A stretch of 64,000 nucleotides of DNA from Companilactobacillus zhachilii (lineage in GTDB: Bacteria; Bacillota; Bacilli; Lactobacillales; Lactobacillaceae). The stretch covers positions 248,001-312,000 of the forward strand of contig NZ_CP031933.2 in assembly GCF_003606365.2 (NCBI RefSeq), written 5' to 3'. Position numbers and translations under genes: made by a program. Positions 8,727-17,251 of the stretch are shown here, in pieces. The notes under the pieces are model-generated. The model saw only the letters and a list, made by a program, of their open reading frames with translations. It did no database searches and was not told the DNA's origin. The stretch's first letter is position 1, and every line of letters starts with the position of its first letter.

Positions 8727-10412
8727 ATGAAAAGAATTAGTTTGACCCGTAGGTCTAAATTTTTGATTATTCTTTTAGGATATTTGATTATTGCTAGTAT
8801 TATGTATTTTGTTTTTCAAAATAAAAGTATTTGGTACGGTGATGATGTTTACTATCAGTTTCAACGGATTCAAGGGATTAGTAAATTGCTAAAAGAAGGA
8901 CTGTTTCCATCTATTTCAACCATTAATTTTGGTGAAATAGGTTATGCGGTTAATATTTTTTATCCATGGATAACCTTGCTGCCGTTTGGAATTGTTTCTT
9001 TATTTAATAGCAATCCGATTTCGGCATTTTATATGGCGCTTTTCTTTTATTTCTTGGTGTCATTGTTAATTAGCCACTATTCGATGTATGAATTTTCAGG
9101 TTCACATTTTCAAGCTGTGATTTTTACCTTAATTTATAATTTTAGTACATATCGATTGATTGATTTATTGAGTCGGGCAGCCTTAGCAGAGTACATTGCG
9201 ACAATCTTTTTGCCGCTTTGTTTCTTAGGCTTTTATGAAACATTTTTTAGAAATTATCATAAGTGGTATTTATTCGCCTTAGGCTTTAGTGCTATTGTTT
9301 TAACACATGTTTTGACAACTTTTATGACTATTTTGATTTTCATCGTTTTCTTATTGATTAATTTTATGAGAATCAAGCCATTTAAAAAACATGCGGCGGC
9401 AGTAGTTAAAGCTGTTATAACAACAATTTTGTTGACGTCATTATATACAGGACCGTTTATTTTAGAAGAATTATTTCAAAAATTTCCTAAACCAGATCCA
9501 CAAATTTTGAAAGGCTTGGAATTAGCCAAATTTCTGAAAGTTACTTTGCAAAGCAATGCCAGTCGGTTTGTTGAAGGAAATTTGTATAATCCTGGATTAG
9601 TAATTTTAGTTATCTTAATTGCGGGTATATTTTACTTCAGAAAATTTAATCGAATAAATAAGCAAATATATTCAGCGGGGTTATTGATTTTCTTGATTTC
9701 GACGAATTTATTTCCTTGGCATATTCTGCAAAATACGCCGATCAGTGTAATTCAGTATCCGTATCGATTGTTGATTTTTGCGACATTATTTGCGGCAGTT
9801 AGTGGTTCACTGATAATTAAAACAGTGGTGCAGAATGATGATTCAGAACGTCAATGGTTAGTTGCTTCGTTGTGTGGAGTTTTGATGTTTGGGATTTGGT
9901 TTGGCTCTTTCAAAATGGCAACAACTAATTCGCTGATTTCTGATCCTAAAGGCATGATTGATAGTTCAATGATCAAAGAGGACCGGATTCCAGATTCCTA
10001 TTTGAATCAATACGTTCCGAAAGAAACTTTGAATTATTTGTCTTCAGTTACGGAACATCAGATGTATGTTAATAATAAAATTGTGACAGCTATTCCTCGA
10101 GATAATCGTGATACTGGGGTTATAGATGTTAAAAATCTTCGGCAAGGGGACGACGTCAATTTGCCAGTGATCCGTTATCGATTGACGAGAGTTTCAGTTA
10201 ATGGAAAACCAGTTCCATTTTGGACTAGTACTAGGGGAACGATTGAATTCAAGGTTAAACAAAGTAACCGACATAATCGAATTGTTATTTCTTATGGTAG
10301 TAAAAAATTATATGCCGGTTTGGCCTGCTTAACGATTGTTGGATTTTTGGTTATTGTAGTTGATGTTTTCTTGAGACGTCGTTTATTGATGATTAAAGAA
10401 TTGGATATATAA
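8727..10412 (+). CDS. Large polytopic membrane protein, possible GT-C-type glycosyltransferase
   Basis: The 561 residues contain about 11-12 hydrophobic spans, with an N-terminal membrane anchor (about 13-32) and an extracellular loop carrying GDDVYYQF near residue 38. A hydrophilic region (about 410-530) is followed by a final transmembrane helix and a short basic tail. An acidic DD motif after the first helix, many helices and a C-terminal soluble domain resemble lipid-linked GT-C sugar transferases and the 6-pyruvoyl-tetrahydropterin-synthase-related membrane family of lactobacilli. The substrate is unknown. A start with GGGGGTATT upstream and a TATAAT at 8682-8687 support a stand-alone unit. 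Confidence 0.75.
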   Translation: MKRISLTRRSKFLIILLGYLIIASIMYFVFQNKSIWYGDDVYYQFQRIQGISKLLKEGLFPSISTINFGEIGYAVNIFYPWITLLPFGIVSLFNSNPISAFYMALFFYFLVSLLISHYSMYEFSGSHFQAVIFTLIYNFSTYRLIDLLSRAALAEYIATIFLPLCFLGFYETFFRNYHKWYLFALGFSAIVLTHVLTTFMTILIFIVFLLINFMRIKPFKKHAAAVVKAVITTILLTSLYTGPFILEELFQKFPKPDPQILKGLELAKFLKVTLQSNASRFVEGNLYNPGLVILVILIAGIFYFRKFNRINKQIYSAGLLIFLISTNLFPWHILQNTPISVIQYPYRLLIFATLFAAVSGSLIIKTVVQNDDSERQWLVASLCGVLMFGIWFGSFKMATTNSLISDPKGMIDSSMIKEDRIPDSYLNQYVPKETLNYLSSVTEHQMYVNNKIVTAIPRDNRDTGVIDVKNLRQGDDVNLPVIRYRLTRVSVNGKPVPFWTSTRGTIEFKVKQSNRHNRIVISYGSKKLYAGLACLTIVGFLVIVVDVFLRRRLLMIKELDI

Positions 10413-10439
10413 AAAAGAAGCCAATTAGGCTTCTTTTTT
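10411..10439. terminator. Bidirectional terminator between the membrane protein and lysE-type genes
   Basis: A perfect stem (AAAAAAGAAGCC with GGCTTCTTTTTT, 5-base loop) lies between two convergent genes and serves both. Confidence 0.9.
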
Positions 10440-11055
10440 AGTGCATTAATAAAGTAACAAAATTAAATAATAATTTTCCGCCGTACAAAATAATAATTAC
10501 GCCACAAACCAAGTTAATGATCCGCAAAACTTTAGCGTTAAATTTATCTTTGAATTTGTGGACAACGGCGTTCAAAACAATAAACCAAAGCGCCGAGGCA
10601 ATTCCCACTCCGGCAATAAAAATTGGATAGCTATAATCAGGTAAAGTAACTTGAAATGCTCCCAGCATCATTGATCCGTCAATAATAGCTTGTGGATTGA
10701 ACCAAATTACAACAAAAGCCGAAGTTATAGTTTTAAAAAGTGTCATTTCTGGATTTGCTTCAGCGCTAATATCAGTTGTTTGAGCGCGCAAGAGATTAAT
10801 TCCCATATAGATGACGATCAAACTACCTATTAGTAAAATTGCTAATTGCAGCCACTCAAATTTTTTCATAACTGCACCGATACCAAAAAAGCAAGCGAAG
10901 GCGAGTGATATGTCAAAAATAATGATAATTAATGTTGTTAAAAATGATTTACGACGTGTTTGTGTTAATGCCGCATTGATGACAAAAAGATTTGCCAAAC
11001 CAATTGGAGCATCATAAGCAATTCCCATTGTTAACCCTTGTAAAAAGAAGTTCAT
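10438..11055 (-). CDS. LysE-family amino acid exporter
   Basis: A 205-aa inner-membrane protein with about six transmembrane segments. It has the LysE/RhtB N-terminal pattern of a first helix containing G-x-x-x-DAPIGLANLFVINAAL, followed by a long cytoplasmic stretch near residue 90 and a last helix ending FNFVTLLMH. Members export amino acids or related compounds. It is divergent from a MocR-type regulator, a common pairing, so that regulator probably controls it. The substrate cannot be told from sequence. Confidence 0.87.
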   Translation of the reverse strand: MNFFLQGLTMGIAYDAPIGLANLFVINAALTQTRRKSFLTTLIIIIFDISLAFACFFGIGAVMKKFEWLQLAILLIGSLIVIYMGINLLRAQTTDISAEANPEMTLFKTITSAFVVIWFNPQAIIDGSMMLGAFQVTLPDYSYPIFIAGVGIASALWFIVLNAVVHKFKDKFNAKVLRIINLVCGVIIILYGGKLLFNFVTLLMH

Positions 11056-11069
11056 GATTAGTCCCCTTT

Positions 11070-11168
11070 ACCAACCAAATAATATGTTATATATTGACTA
11101 CAACACTGATTATATTGGTATCGGGATAAAATGTAACCAACCAAAAATATACTTTTTACCCAGCCAAA
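11070..11168. promoter_or_regulatory. lysE-type/mocR divergent control region with three direct repeats
   Basis: ACCAACCAAA occurs at 11070-11079 and 11136-11145, with a weaker third copy (ACCCAGCCAAA) at 11158-11168. On the minus strand, TTACAT and TATAAT (-10 at 11114-11109, spacer 16) form a good promoter for the exporter between the first two repeats. MocR proteins usually bind direct repeats in the intergenic region shared with their target, so these are likely operator units. Confidence 0.6.
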
Positions 11169-11180
11169 AAGGAGATAGCT

Positions 11181-12596
11181 ATGAAACGAGTGCGCCCAAT
11201 CCAAATTGCTTGGAAACCCAATAAGCAAATTTCTATCCCAGTTTATCGGCAAATTGTTCAATATATTTGTGATAAAGTCGCTAATGGTGAATGGCCAATC
11301 GGTTCAAGATTACCATCACAACGGGCTTTAGCAGAATCATTTTCAGTCAATCGGAGTACTATTTCTACTGCAATTGATGAATTAACCTCATATGGAATCA
11401 TTGCCGGTAAGTCTGGCGCTGGGACTCAAATTGTTAGTAATACCTGGGCTCTGATGCTACCAACCAAACCAAGTTGGAAGAAATTGATTTCATCTGGCTC
11501 CTTACAAGAGAATAATCGTCGTATGCAGCAAATTAATCGTCTAGAATTTGCACCTGATATTGTTCGATTGGGAACGGGGGAGTTGGATCCGAGATTATTT
11601 CCACAAAAAATGTGGACAGAGGTTTTGCAAAAAATGAGTGTTGAAATAACTTCGTTAGGATATGCCGAACCATTGGGAATCATGGAGTTGCGCCAAGCCA
11701 TTGTTGAACATATGCGACAGTTTGGAATCAATGTTTCAACCAAAAATATTTTAATAACCTCAGGAGCATTGCAAGGATTGCAGTTAATTGCATCATGTAT
11801 GTTGAAAGACGGAAGTACTGTTTTTACAGAGGCACCGACATATTTGAAGTCACTTCAAATGTTTCAATCAGCGGGATTGAACTTAAAAGGTATACCCATG
11901 GATCATGATGGTTTGGAGTATTGGCAAATTGAGAAGCAGTTGCATTTTGATGAATCGTCGATTTTATACACTATTCCGACCAATCAAAATCCAACAGGAA
12001 TTACGATGAGTAACATACGTCGTAAAGAATTAATGAATTTTTGTATTAAAAATCGTTTGCCGATTATTGAAGATGGAGCGTATCAAGAACTGTGTTTTGA
12101 TGACGAAATAGCTGTGCCATTGAAAGCTATTGATGAAAATGGAATGGTGATGTACTTAGGTAGTGCTTCGAAAACCTTAGCACCTGGATTGAGAATCGGT
12201 TGGGTAATTGCATCCGAACCAGTTATTCAACGACTGGGCGATGCTAAAATGCAAATGGATTACGGGGCAAGTTCGTTGTCACAGTTAGTGTTTGCGGAAT
12301 TTTTGAAAAGTGGTAAATATGGTCAATATTTAGCCAATCTGAAGCAAGTTTTAAAGAAACGACGAGATAATGCATTGGCAACATTGGGTAAATATTTCGA
12401 GGATATCGCTGTTTGGGATATTCCGATTGGAGGTTTTTATATTTGGTTGACCTTCAATGAAGACGTTGAAGTTGATGGTTTGTTTGAAAAAGCTCTTGAT
12501 AAAGGAATTCTTTTGAATCCTGGTGATATTTATGATTTTAAACATAATCGGTCATTAAGATTATCATTTGCTTATGTTACTTGTGAGGAATTTTGA
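11181..12596 (+). CDS. MocR/PdxR-type regulator: GntR helix-turn-helix fused to a class I aminotransferase domain
   Basis: The 471 residues contain an N-terminal winged helix of GntR type (about 12-80: SRLPSQRALAESFSVNRST) and a fold-type I aminotransferase domain (about 115-470). The PLP-binding lysine lies in GSASKTLAPGLRIGW (Lys331). Such proteins sense PLP or an amino acid derivative and regulate the neighbouring gene, here the divergent LysE-type exporter. The ORF stops abruptly at YVTCEEF. One extra A near 12588-12594 would let it continue as CEEILKSMNDLLMSIPK to a stop at 12632-12634, the family's normal ending. The stop at 12596 is therefore probably an indel artefact or a slight C-terminal truncation. 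Confidence 0.9.
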   Translation: MKRVRPIQIAWKPNKQISIPVYRQIVQYICDKVANGEWPIGSRLPSQRALAESFSVNRSTISTAIDELTSYGIIAGKSGAGTQIVSNTWALMLPTKPSWKKLISSGSLQENNRRMQQINRLEFAPDIVRLGTGELDPRLFPQKMWTEVLQKMSVEITSLGYAEPLGIMELRQAIVEHMRQFGINVSTKNILITSGALQGLQLIASCMLKDGSTVFTEAPTYLKSLQMFQSAGLNLKGIPMDHDGLEYWQIEKQLHFDESSILYTIPTNQNPTGITMSNIRRKELMNFCIKNRLPIIEDGAYQELCFDDEIAVPLKAIDENGMVMYLGSASKTLAPGLRIGWVIASEPVIQRLGDAKMQMDYGASSLSQLVFAEFLKSGKYGQYLANLKQVLKKRRDNALATLGKYFEDIAVWDIPIGGFYIWLTFNEDVEVDGLFEKALDKGILLNPGDIYDFKHNRSLRLSFAYVTCEEF

Positions 12597-12815
12597 AGTC
12601 TATGAATGATTTGCTGATGTCAATTCCAAAATAGTTCAAGTATTATAGAATGTTTTACTTAATTAGATCATATAGTATCCTTGAATAAGGAATCGAATAA
12701 TAACTGAATAGATATGTTTTTAAATGATTTTGTAGAAGAAAAAAATAAAAAGAAAAATATTAGATGCTTTATAATTGGTTCTTCCCCTGATGGAAAATTA
12801 TTATTTGGGTTATAG

Positions 12816-12852
12816 AAACTATAGGATGAAAATTTTATTCTATAGTTTTTTT
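12816..12852 (+). terminator. Terminator before the mannose-family PTS operon
   Basis: AACTATAG pairs with CTATAGTT and eight T's follow. The loop region is itself partly palindromic. It insulates the PTS promoter from the regulator gene upstream. The rest of 12635-12815 is AT-rich, with nothing I recognise. Confidence 0.75.
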
Positions 12853-12861
12853 TATTATTAA

Positions 12862-12898
12862 TAAAAGCGTTTACATTTTGAGGTAATCATTATATAAT
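12862..12898 (+). promoter_or_regulatory. Promoter of the mannose-family PTS operon with overlapping cre site
   Basis: TTTACA (12870-12875) and TATAAT (12893-12898) are 17 bases apart. The -35 lies inside a cre-like site, TAAAAGCGTTTACA (12862-12875), which matches the CcpA consensus TGWAANCGNTNWCA at 13 of 14 positions. Binding there would block the promoter, giving carbon catabolite repression. Confidence 0.85.
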
Positions 12899-12914
12899 GA
12901 TTTTGTTCAAAACA

Positions 12915-12926
12915 TGAAACGTTTCA
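12915..12926 (+). promoter_or_regulatory. LacI-type operator 1
   Basis: TGAAACGTTTCA is a perfect 12-base palindrome with the central CG typical of LacI/GalR operators. It lies just after the predicted transcript start and probably binds the LacI-family protein encoded at 17244-18245. Confidence 0.65.
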
Positions 12927-12978
12927 AGTTAATGAAACATAGTTATTACGCAATTATATTGGAGTATACCAAAATAAC

Positions 12979-12992
12979 TTAAAACGTTTTAA
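12979..12992 (+). promoter_or_regulatory. LacI-type operator 2
   Basis: TTAAAACGTTTTAA is a perfect palindrome with the same AACGTT core, 64 bases downstream of operator 1 (six turns), a spacing that allows looping by a LacI-family tetramer or co-binding. Confidence 0.55.
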
Positions 12993-13014
12993 AATTCTTA
13001 GGAGGAATTTAAAT

Positions 13015-13509
13015 ATGTCTGTAGTATTAGCTAGAATAGATCAACGTTTGATTCATGGAATTACGGTAAATCAATGGAATCGTGAACTACATCCAAAACG
13101 TTTCATGGTTGTTGATGACGAAGTTAGTCAAAATGAAATGGTTAAAGCTAGCATGAGGATGAGTAAACCCGCCGGAACGGGGATGTCCATTATTAATACT
13201 GAAAAAGCTATCAATAATTTTAAAGCTGGTAAATATGATTCGCATACAGTATTTATTATTGCTAAAGAACCAAGCACCATTTTGGATTTGATTAATGGTG
13301 GCGTTGATATTCCCGAAGTTAATGTTGGGGCACTATTTGAAGAAGATAATCGGGTACCATATACGAAGCGTGTTGCATTGAATAAAGAAGAAGTTGAAGT
13401 TTTAAAGGCAATTGCAGAAAAGGGTATCCCTGTATTCTTTGAATATACTCCAGATGACGATGACAAAGTTTCACTTACAGATGTTTTAAAGAAGAAGGGA
13501 GAGAATTAG
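13015..13509 (+). CDS. PTS mannose/fructose/sorbose family, IIB component
   Basis: Cytosolic phosphocarrier that passes phosphate from IIA to the incoming sugar. It is 164 aa, with the family's start MSVVLARIDQRLIHG; the phosphorylated histidine is His14. It has strong GGAGGAATTT upstream and is the first gene of the IIB-IIC-IID-IIA-GH13-LacI-GH31 operon. The IIC gene starts one base after its stop codon. Confidence 0.95.
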   Translation: MSVVLARIDQRLIHGITVNQWNRELHPKRFMVVDDEVSQNEMVKASMRMSKPAGTGMSIINTEKAINNFKAGKYDSHTVFIIAKEPSTILDLINGGVDIPEVNVGALFEEDNRVPYTKRVALNKEEVEVLKAIAEKGIPVFFEYTPDDDDKVSLTDVLKKKGEN

Positions 13510-13510
13510 T

Positions 13511-14314
13511 ATGCCAGTCTTTCTACAAAATGTTTTAGTAATCCTTTTAGCCGCATATATGGCTTGGGATAATGGTACAGGTAATCAAGTTACAGGTAAT
13601 TGGCCAGTTATTATTGGTATGCTCGTTGGATTGATTATGGGGGATGTCAGTGTAGGGTTAGTTATCGGTGGTACATTGCAATTGATGTCTCTTGGTGTTG
13701 CAGCCATTGGTGGTTCTTCGATTCCTGAGTACGGTGTTGCTACGATTGTAGGTGTGTTTCTAGCAATTAGAACAGGTGCAAGTACTGGTACTGCAATTGC
13801 TGTAGGTTTGCCAGTTGGAATGTTAACACTACAATTTGATGTCATTATGAAAATTATTAATAATTTTTTCGCACATTGGTCACAAAGATTATTACATGAG
13901 AAGAAATTTGAAAAAATGGATTTGGTTTTTTATCTAACAGTTTTCTGTTGGATGCTTAAATATGTAATTCCTATTACACTGGTTGTCTTGTTTGGTACTC
14001 CCATCGTTAAGGCTGTGCTACATATTATTCCAACTTGGTTTACAAATGGATTAACCATTGCCGGAGGAATGTTACCAGTTGTTGGTATTGGTATGTTATT
14101 ACGTTACATGCCGGTTAAGAAGTATCTAACATATTTGATTTTAGGATTCGTGGCTGCAGCATACGTTAAAATTCCAGTTTTGGGTATTGCCCTTATTGGT
14201 GGAGCAGCAGCTTATGCTATTTACAGACATAACGCTGAGAAGCTGACACAACAATCAGTTGCTGCTACAGAAAATGATGTCCAAGATGACGAAGGAGACG
14301 ATTTTGATGAGTAA
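13511..14314 (+). CDS. PTS mannose/fructose/sorbose family, IIC component
   Basis: Membrane channel subunit, 267 aa, rich in glycine and hydrophobic helices, with the signature stretch GLIMGDVSVGLVIGGTLQLMSLG near residues 40-65. It ends in an acidic tail (NDVQDDEGDDFDE). It forms the sugar-translocating unit with IID, whose ATG overlaps this gene's end. Confidence 0.94.
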   Translation: MPVFLQNVLVILLAAYMAWDNGTGNQVTGNWPVIIGMLVGLIMGDVSVGLVIGGTLQLMSLGVAAIGGSSIPEYGVATIVGVFLAIRTGASTGTAIAVGLPVGMLTLQFDVIMKIINNFFAHWSQRLLHEKKFEKMDLVFYLTVFCWMLKYVIPITLVVLFGTPIVKAVLHIIPTWFTNGLTIAGGMLPVVGIGMLLRYMPVKKYLTYLILGFVAAAYVKIPVLGIALIGGAAAYAIYRHNAEKLTQQSVAATENDVQDDEGDDFDE

Positions 14315-15137
14315 CAATACACAGACAGAAACAAACAATAAATTGACAATTAAAGAACGTAAAAATATGTTTCGTCGTTGGATCTTCTTTGCTGGATTAG
14401 GATATAATTTTGAATCACAACAGGCACCAGCTGTAGCATTTTCAATGCGCAAGGCTTTAAGAAAAATTTATCCAAACGATGATGAATATATTGCAGCAAT
14501 GGATAATCACTATAAATATTTTAATGCTACCCCTCAAATGGGTAATGTAATCTTAGGTGCTACTTTAGCAATGGAAGAGAAGGATGGAATCAAGTCTAAA
14601 GATGCCGTTCAATCATTGAAAACATCATTGATGGGACCATTATCCGGTGTTGGAGATTCGTTATTTTGGATTCTTTTCCCAACTATTATGGGTTCAATTG
14701 CTGGTTATATGGCTCTTCAAGGGAATCCTATTGGTGCGATTATTTGGATGGCTATATACATTGGATTGTATTGGGTTAAAATGTGGCTCTTTAATTTAGG
14801 GTACACATCAGGTACTAAGTTAGTTACTTCTCTAGGTGCCAAAATTAATGTCTTTACGGATGCAATTTCAACTATGGGATTAATGGTAGTCGGTTCACTA
14901 GTTTCCACAGTAGTAAAGGTTTATACACCATTGAAATTTCAAACTGGTAAAGTTTCACTATCGCTTCAAACAGAAGTGTTCGACAAAATTATGCCAGGAT
15001 TATTACCTGTTTGTCTGGCTGCTTTAGTTTATTGGCTACTAGGTCGTAAGTCATGGACACCTACAAAAATTATTTTATTAATCATTGTTATTTGTTTAGC
15101 AGGTTCATTCACTGGAATTTTAGGTATTGCTAAATAG
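14307..15137 (+). CDS. PTS mannose/fructose/sorbose family, IID component
   Basis: Second membrane subunit, 276 aa. The open frame extends to 14259, but the ATG at 14307 follows AAGGAGACGA and gives MSNNTQTETNNKLTIKERK, typical of IID. Family marks are FRRWIFFAGLGYNFESQQ, the NPQMGN-like ATPQMGNVILG, and MGPLSGVGDSLFW. The C-terminus has two or three hydrophobic helices. It overlaps the IIC stop, implying coupled translation. Confidence 0.95.
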   Translation: MSNNTQTETNNKLTIKERKNMFRRWIFFAGLGYNFESQQAPAVAFSMRKALRKIYPNDDEYIAAMDNHYKYFNATPQMGNVILGATLAMEEKDGIKSKDAVQSLKTSLMGPLSGVGDSLFWILFPTIMGSIAGYMALQGNPIGAIIWMAIYIGLYWVKMWLFNLGYTSGTKLVTSLGAKINVFTDAISTMGLMVVGSLVSTVVKVYTPLKFQTGKVSLSLQTEVFDKIMPGLLPVCLAALVYWLLGRKSWTPTKIILLIIVICLAGSFTGILGIAK

Positions 15138-15165
15138 GTATGTAAATTAAGGAGAGTTGATTTTT

Positions 15166-15588
15166 ATGAAACGTCATTATGTTATTGCTTCTCACAGTAC
15201 TTTTTCAGCTGGTATGGCTAATGCATTGCGCTTTTTTGCAGGTGATGATTTAGAGTTAACAGTATTAACGGCATATGTTGATAATAAACCAATAGATGAA
15301 CAAGTTAAGGATATCTTTGACAATATTCCTGAAGAAGATGAGGTTATTGTTTTAACTGATTTGATGGGTGGATCTGTTAATCAGAGATTTTTCCCATATA
15401 TTTATCGTCAACATACCCATGTTATTACCGGAATGAATTTATCACTAGCAATGGCCATTGTAATGGAGCCAGTTAATGATTACTTAAGTGCTGATAGAAT
15501 AAGAGAAATAGTTGAGGAAGCAAAAAAACAACTCACTTATGTCAATGACGTAGCAAGTGAACAGGTTGGTGACGATGATGATGAATGA
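15166..15588 (+). CDS. PTS mannose/fructose/sorbose family, IIA component
   Basis: Cytosolic phosphocarrier, 140 aa, phosphorylated by HPr on His10 (ASHSTFSAG). LTDLMGGSVNQRFFPYI is the usual dimer/contact region. The ATG at 15166 is preferred to 15157 because AAGGAGAG lies at the right distance and the product starts MKRHYVIASHS. It is a separate protein and is not fused to IIB, as in some Gram-positive systems. It ends in GDDDDE, and the following GH13 start lies within its last codons. Confidence 0.93.
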   Translation: MKRHYVIASHSTFSAGMANALRFFAGDDLELTVLTAYVDNKPIDEQVKDIFDNIPEEDEVIVLTDLMGGSVNQRFFPYIYRQHTHVITGMNLSLAMAIVMEPVNDYLSADRIREIVEEAKKQLTYVNDVASEQVGDDDDE

Positions 15589-17251
15589 TTGGAAGAAAAA
15601 GGGAGTAGTCTACGAAGTTTATCCTCAGAGTTTTAAAGATACTAATGATGATGGTATTGGTGATATTAATGGTGTGATTGAAAAGTTGGATTACATTAAG
15701 AACTTAGGCGCTAATATTATTTGGTTAACTCCAATTTTTAAGTCACCACTTGTTGATAATGGTTATGATATTGCTGATTATGAGGCAATTAATCCAGTTT
15801 ATGGAACTATGGCAGATTTTGATAGATTACTACAATTGAGTCATGAAAAGGGCCTGAAATTAGTAATGGATCTTGTTGTTAATCATAATTCTGACCAGTC
15901 AAAGTGGTTCCAGGAATCTAAAAAAGATCGTGATAATAAATATAGTGATTATTATATTTGGCAAGACCCTAAAGATGATGGCTCAGCACCTAGTAATTTA
16001 GGATCGGTTTTTGGAGGATCAGCATGGGAGTATGTGCCTGAACGTAAACAATATTATTTGCATCTATTTGCTAAAGAACAACCTGATTTAAACTGGCGTA
16101 GTAAAAATATGCGTCAGTCAATTTATAAAGTAATGAAGTTTTGGCTAGATAAAGGTGTTGATGGTTTCAGAATGGATTCTATTAGTTTCATTTCGAAACA
16201 AGCAGAATTTAAGGATGTTCCACTTGAAGATAATAAGTCCTACGGATCCTATTATTATGGTTCGTCCAATGGACCTAAATTGCATGATTATTTGCAAGAA
16301 ATGAACCGTGAGGTTATGAGTAAATATGATGTTATTACAATTGGTGAAACTCCGCATACTACAGCATCTCAAGCAGAGAAATATATTGATCCTGATCGTC
16401 ATGAGTTAGATATGGTATTTCAATTTGAACATATGCATGTTGATTATGGAGAATATGGACGTTATTCAGATGTAAATTTCAAATTAAGTGATTTGAGAGA
16501 TTCATTTGCTAGATGGCAAAAAGATTTATCATGGAATTCTAATTATTTGAGTAATCATGATCAGCCACGTATGGTTTCAAGATTTGGAAATGACACAAAA
16601 TATAGAAAAGAATCTGCAAAAATGCTCGCTATGATTACCGTACTTCAGAAAGGAACTCCGTTTATTCTTCAAGGCGATGAAATCGGCATGACAAATGTAT
16701 CTTTTGATAATATTAATCAGTTTAAAGATTTGGAATCACATAATACATATAAATTTTTGATGAATAAAGGTGTCAGTTCTGCTAAAGCCTTTGAAATGAT
16801 ACAACGAAAATCACGTGATAATTCAAGAACACCTATGCAATGGAATGATAAGAAGAATGCTGGATTCTCTGAGGGAACACCTTGGATTGAAGTTAATGAA
16901 AATTATTCAAAAATTAATGTTGAAGATGCACTGGCTGATAAAAAATCGATTTATCATTTTTATCAGAAATTGTTGAAATTAAGAAATGATTCAAAAATAG
17001 CAATAGATGGTCAATTCGATTTAATTGCCCCTAATGATTCTGATGTTTTTGCTTATACAAGAACATTGAATGGAAAAAAGTTGATAGTAATTGGGTCATT
17101 TACTGATAAAAAAATAAAATTAGATATTCCTCAAAGTCTATTAGATAATAGTTACCATGAGGTACTATCAAATTATGATGATTCGGTTGAAGAGTTATCG
17201 AATACGATATATTTACGCCCATATGAAGGGATTGTGTTTAGTAATGACTAA
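15575..17251 (+). CDS. GH13 alpha-glucosidase (oligo-1,6-glucosidase / trehalose-6-phosphate hydrolase-like)
   Basis: Intracellular glycoside hydrolase of about 558 aa with a TIM-barrel. It carries catalytic Asp201 (DGFRMDSIS), Glu258 (ITIGETPHT) and Asp329 (NHDQPR), plus the GH13 start WKKKGVVYEVYPQSFKDTN. The overall pattern is that of the GH13 subfamily of oligo-1,6-glucosidases and dextran glucosidases. Three tandem ATGs at 15575, 15578 and 15581 overlap the end of the IIA gene; the first is chosen for its spacing from AGG. Together with the PTS it probably cleaves an imported, phosphorylated or free alpha-glucoside. The exact linkage is unknown. Confidence 0.93.
   Translation: MMMNDWKKKGVVYEVYPQSFKDTNDDGIGDINGVIEKLDYIKNLGANIIWLTPIFKSPLVDNGYDIADYEAINPVYGTMADFDRLLQLSHEKGLKLVMDLVVNHNSDQSKWFQESKKDRDNKYSDYYIWQDPKDDGSAPSNLGSVFGGSAWEYVPERKQYYLHLFAKEQPDLNWRSKNMRQSIYKVMKFWLDKGVDGFRMDSISFISKQAEFKDVPLEDNKSYGSYYYGSSNGPKLHDYLQEMNREVMSKYDVITIGETPHTTASQAEKYIDPDRHELDMVFQFEHMHVDYGEYGRYSDVNFKLSDLRDSFARWQKDLSWNSNYLSNHDQPRMVSRFGNDTKYRKESAKMLAMITVLQKGTPFILQGDEIGMTNVSFDNINQFKDLESHNTYKFLMNKGVSSAKAFEMIQRKSRDNSRTPMQWNDKKNAGFSEGTPWIEVNENYSKINVEDALADKKSIYHFYQKLLKLRNDSKIAIDGQFDLIAPNDSDVFAYTRTLNGKKLIVIGSFTDKKIKLDIPQSLLDNSYHEVLSNYDDSVEELSNTIYLRPYEGIVFSND

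Noticed and set aside
14259..14306. Upstream start for PTS IID
   Set aside because: Would overlap IIC by 56 bases without a ribosome site; ATG 14307 has AAGGAG and the family N-terminus.
17157..17243. Upstream extension of the LacI regulator
   Set aside because: Those residues are the GH13 coding region in another frame; the helix-turn-helix starts at 17244.
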